From contig OZ020316.1 in NCBI GenBank assembly GCA_963971305.1, forward strand, positions 14,898,745 to 14,962,744: a DNA stretch of 64,000 nt, written 5' to 3'. The stretch is from Arcuatula senhousia. Taxonomy: Eukaryota; Mollusca; Bivalvia; Mytilida; Mytilidae. The translations under genes were made by a program, and so were the position numbers. The notes below the pieces were generated by a model. It was not told where the DNA came from. It searched no databases and was given only the letters and a program-made list of their open reading frames with translations. Shown here piece by piece: positions 53,301 to 56,300 of this stretch (its first letter is position 1; each line of letters opens with the position of its first letter).

Positions 53301-56300
53301 GTCAGTGCCCCCATTTGGATAGTACAGGGCAAATAATATTAAGTTTCCATAATTATTTAAAATCTCTTTTGTCCTTTGTTTCTTTTTTCTGAACTTTCGT
53401 GACAATACAGGCAATATAGTCACCACTTACTTGTTTTTGTGTATTCTGGTCTGCCATTTTGTTGAGGGAATCCCCTTCACTATATATAGGTATTTAATAT
53501 TTTACGGAAATACCCAAACCCTATTTTAGAATAGTATGAAAACTGTTGAGTCATGTTTTAATTTGGATCTAAAGATTATAAATAAGAAGCAAAATCAATA
53601 TTTTTAAAACTATTTTATCAATGGCACGTTGAAATATAAGATATATCATTTTTTACGACCTTTTATGTGACCCGCTAAAAATTTGCAGACATACTATGGT
53701 ATGTTGTTGTTGTCTGTTTACTGAAGTTTTTCCTCAATAACTTTAGTTCTAGTGATCCGATTGCTATTAAATTTGACAATGATGTTCTTTACAATAAAAG
53801 GATGGATGGGATTGATATAGGGAGTCCCCCCTATTTATTTTGTTGAGAAATTAGGGGCCTAAAAAGCTACTTTTTTGTTTGTTCTCACAATAACTTTTGT
53901 TCTGGCTTACTTTAATAATGCTGTGAAAATTTACAGTTTTGTGTTTTACCATAAAAAAAATGAATGGGATTAGAAACGAGGGGCCCAAAAGGGGCAGAAA
54001 ATCAATTTTTTTTATTTGTCAAGTAGTTGATACAATATGGAGATTGATTATTGCCATCCCCCCTTTTTTAGCTCACCTGGACCGAAGGTCCATGTGAGCT
54101 ATTACCATCACTTGGCGTCCGTCGTCGTCGTCTGTCGTCGTCTGTCGTCGTCTGTCGTCGTCGTCGTCTGTTAACAATTTTTAAAAAATCTTCTCCTCTG
54201 AAACTACCAAACAGAATTTAATGAAACTTGGTATGAATGATCCTTAGGGTGTCCTGCACCAAACTTGTGTTTTGATTTTTGATCCGTTTAAAAACATGGC
54301 CGCCGTTACTAAAAATAGACTAGGGGGGTTAGACTACTGTTTTTGGCTTATAAATCAAAAAGTATAAGAGATAGAGGAAATCTGAGGCCACGATACTGAT
54401 TCAGCATCAAAAGCTCTACAAAAGTCTCCATTTGGTCAAAGTTGTCAGATGACCCCTTATAGGGGTTACGGCCCCTTAAAGGTGAAAAATAGCATTTTTT
54501 CATGTTTTTGGCCTACAGAATGAAAACTATTGCAGATAGAGATTAGCTGTTGCTTGCTTAAATGTTCAGCTCATTTAACTCTACAAAAGTCTCCATAGGG
54601 TCGAAGTTGTCAGATGACCCCTTATAGGGGTTACGGCCCCTTAAAGGTGAAAAATAGCCATTTTTCATGTTTTTGGCCTACAGAATGAAAACTATTGCAC
54701 ATAGAGATTAGCTGTTGCTTGCTTAAATGTTCAGCTCATTGAGCTCTACAAAATTCTCGATAGGGTCGAAGCTATCAGATGACCCCTTATAGGGGTTACG
54801 GCCCCTGAAAAATAGCCATTTTTCATGTTTTTGGCCTACAGAATGAAAACTATTGCAGATAGAGATTAGCTGTTGCCTGCTTAAATGTTCAGCTCATTTA
54901 GCTCTACAAAATTCTCCATAGGGTCGAAGTTGTCAGATGACCCCTTATAGGGGTTACGGCCCCTGAAAAAAGCGATTTTTCATGTTTTTGGCCTACAGAA
55001 TGAAAACTATTGCAGATAGAGATTAGCTGTTGCTTGCTTAAATGTTCAGCTCGTTTAGCTCTACAAAATTCTCCATAGGGTCGAAGTTGTCAGATGACCC
55101 CTTATAGAGGTTAAGGCCCCTGAAAAAAGCGATTTTTCATGTTTTTGGCCTACAGAATGAAAACTATTGCAGATAGAGATTAGCTGTTGCTTGCTTAAAT
55201 GTTCAGCTCATTTAGCTCTACTAAAGTCTATATAGGGTTGAAGTTGTCAGATGACTCCTTATAGGGGTTATGGCCCCTTATAGGTGAAAAATGGTGTTTT
55301 TGGTCTATAGAATGAAAACTATTGCAGGTAGAGAAAAGCTGTTGCTTGCTTTAATGTTCAGCTCATTTAGCTCTACAAAAGTACAGGGTCAACATCAAGA
55401 CCAGGTGAGCGATTCAGGCTCCTGGGAGCCTCTTGTTCAGTTATCAAATAAGGGGCGGAAAGGGGCCAAAATCTAAACTTTTTATTGATTGTCCAATTAA
55501 GACATTTTTTATGCTTATTAATTCTTGTGGAGTAAAACTGTGAATTTAAAAAAAATGACTTCCCCTCCCCCTGTCATTAAAAATGAAAGATAAGAGATGC
55601 CCTTAATAAGGGGCAAAAAGGGGTAATATTTTTGTAACTATAATTTATTTTGGTATGCTTTTGTAAAAAAAAAAGAATTTCTTGTGAAATTAAGGTGGAT
55701 AGCCCACCAAAGGCTGCATGTGTCAAAAAACTTTGTCAGCGAGTCAGCCATGCCAGAGCTATTGAATATTCATATTGGGTCTAAAACGTACAGGGTTCGA
55801 CATGTTGTGGTCCTATCATGCTGGGCTTGTTGAAGCTTTTTATTTGGAATTTGTCTCATATCTGTTCTTAATGATTTTAGTTACTGTGTGTAAATAGAAT
55901 TTTAATTAAAAATTTTTTATCAATAAGCATCTATTTCTTACCATGATGATTGAAATGATTATTTTACAAATATATTTAGAAAAAAAAAATGAAATATTTC
56001 TATATGATGGATTCCAATAATTGAAAAAGAAAGTTGACTTGATGATTTTATTACACTGATTCTTTTAGAACTTACACAGAATTGTATCTCATATATGAAT
56101 TTATTAAGTCCTTTCCAAAATCCAACTGTGGAATGTACATAAAATGGTGGACTGGTTATTTTTGGAAATACTCTTACTATTTTAAGAATGGTTTTGATTT
56201 AAAGAATCATTTAAACTCACTTAAGATCAATATAAATGTCATGTTTAAAATACAATTTTCTGCTCTAAAGATTGCGTGACACTTAAATAAGATTTTGCAT

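Noticed and set aside
53127..53426. 99-codon minus-strand frame upstream of HEPN exon 2
   Set aside because: It overlaps a TTAA-flanked MITE and the intron start; the spliced exon 1 model is better supported.
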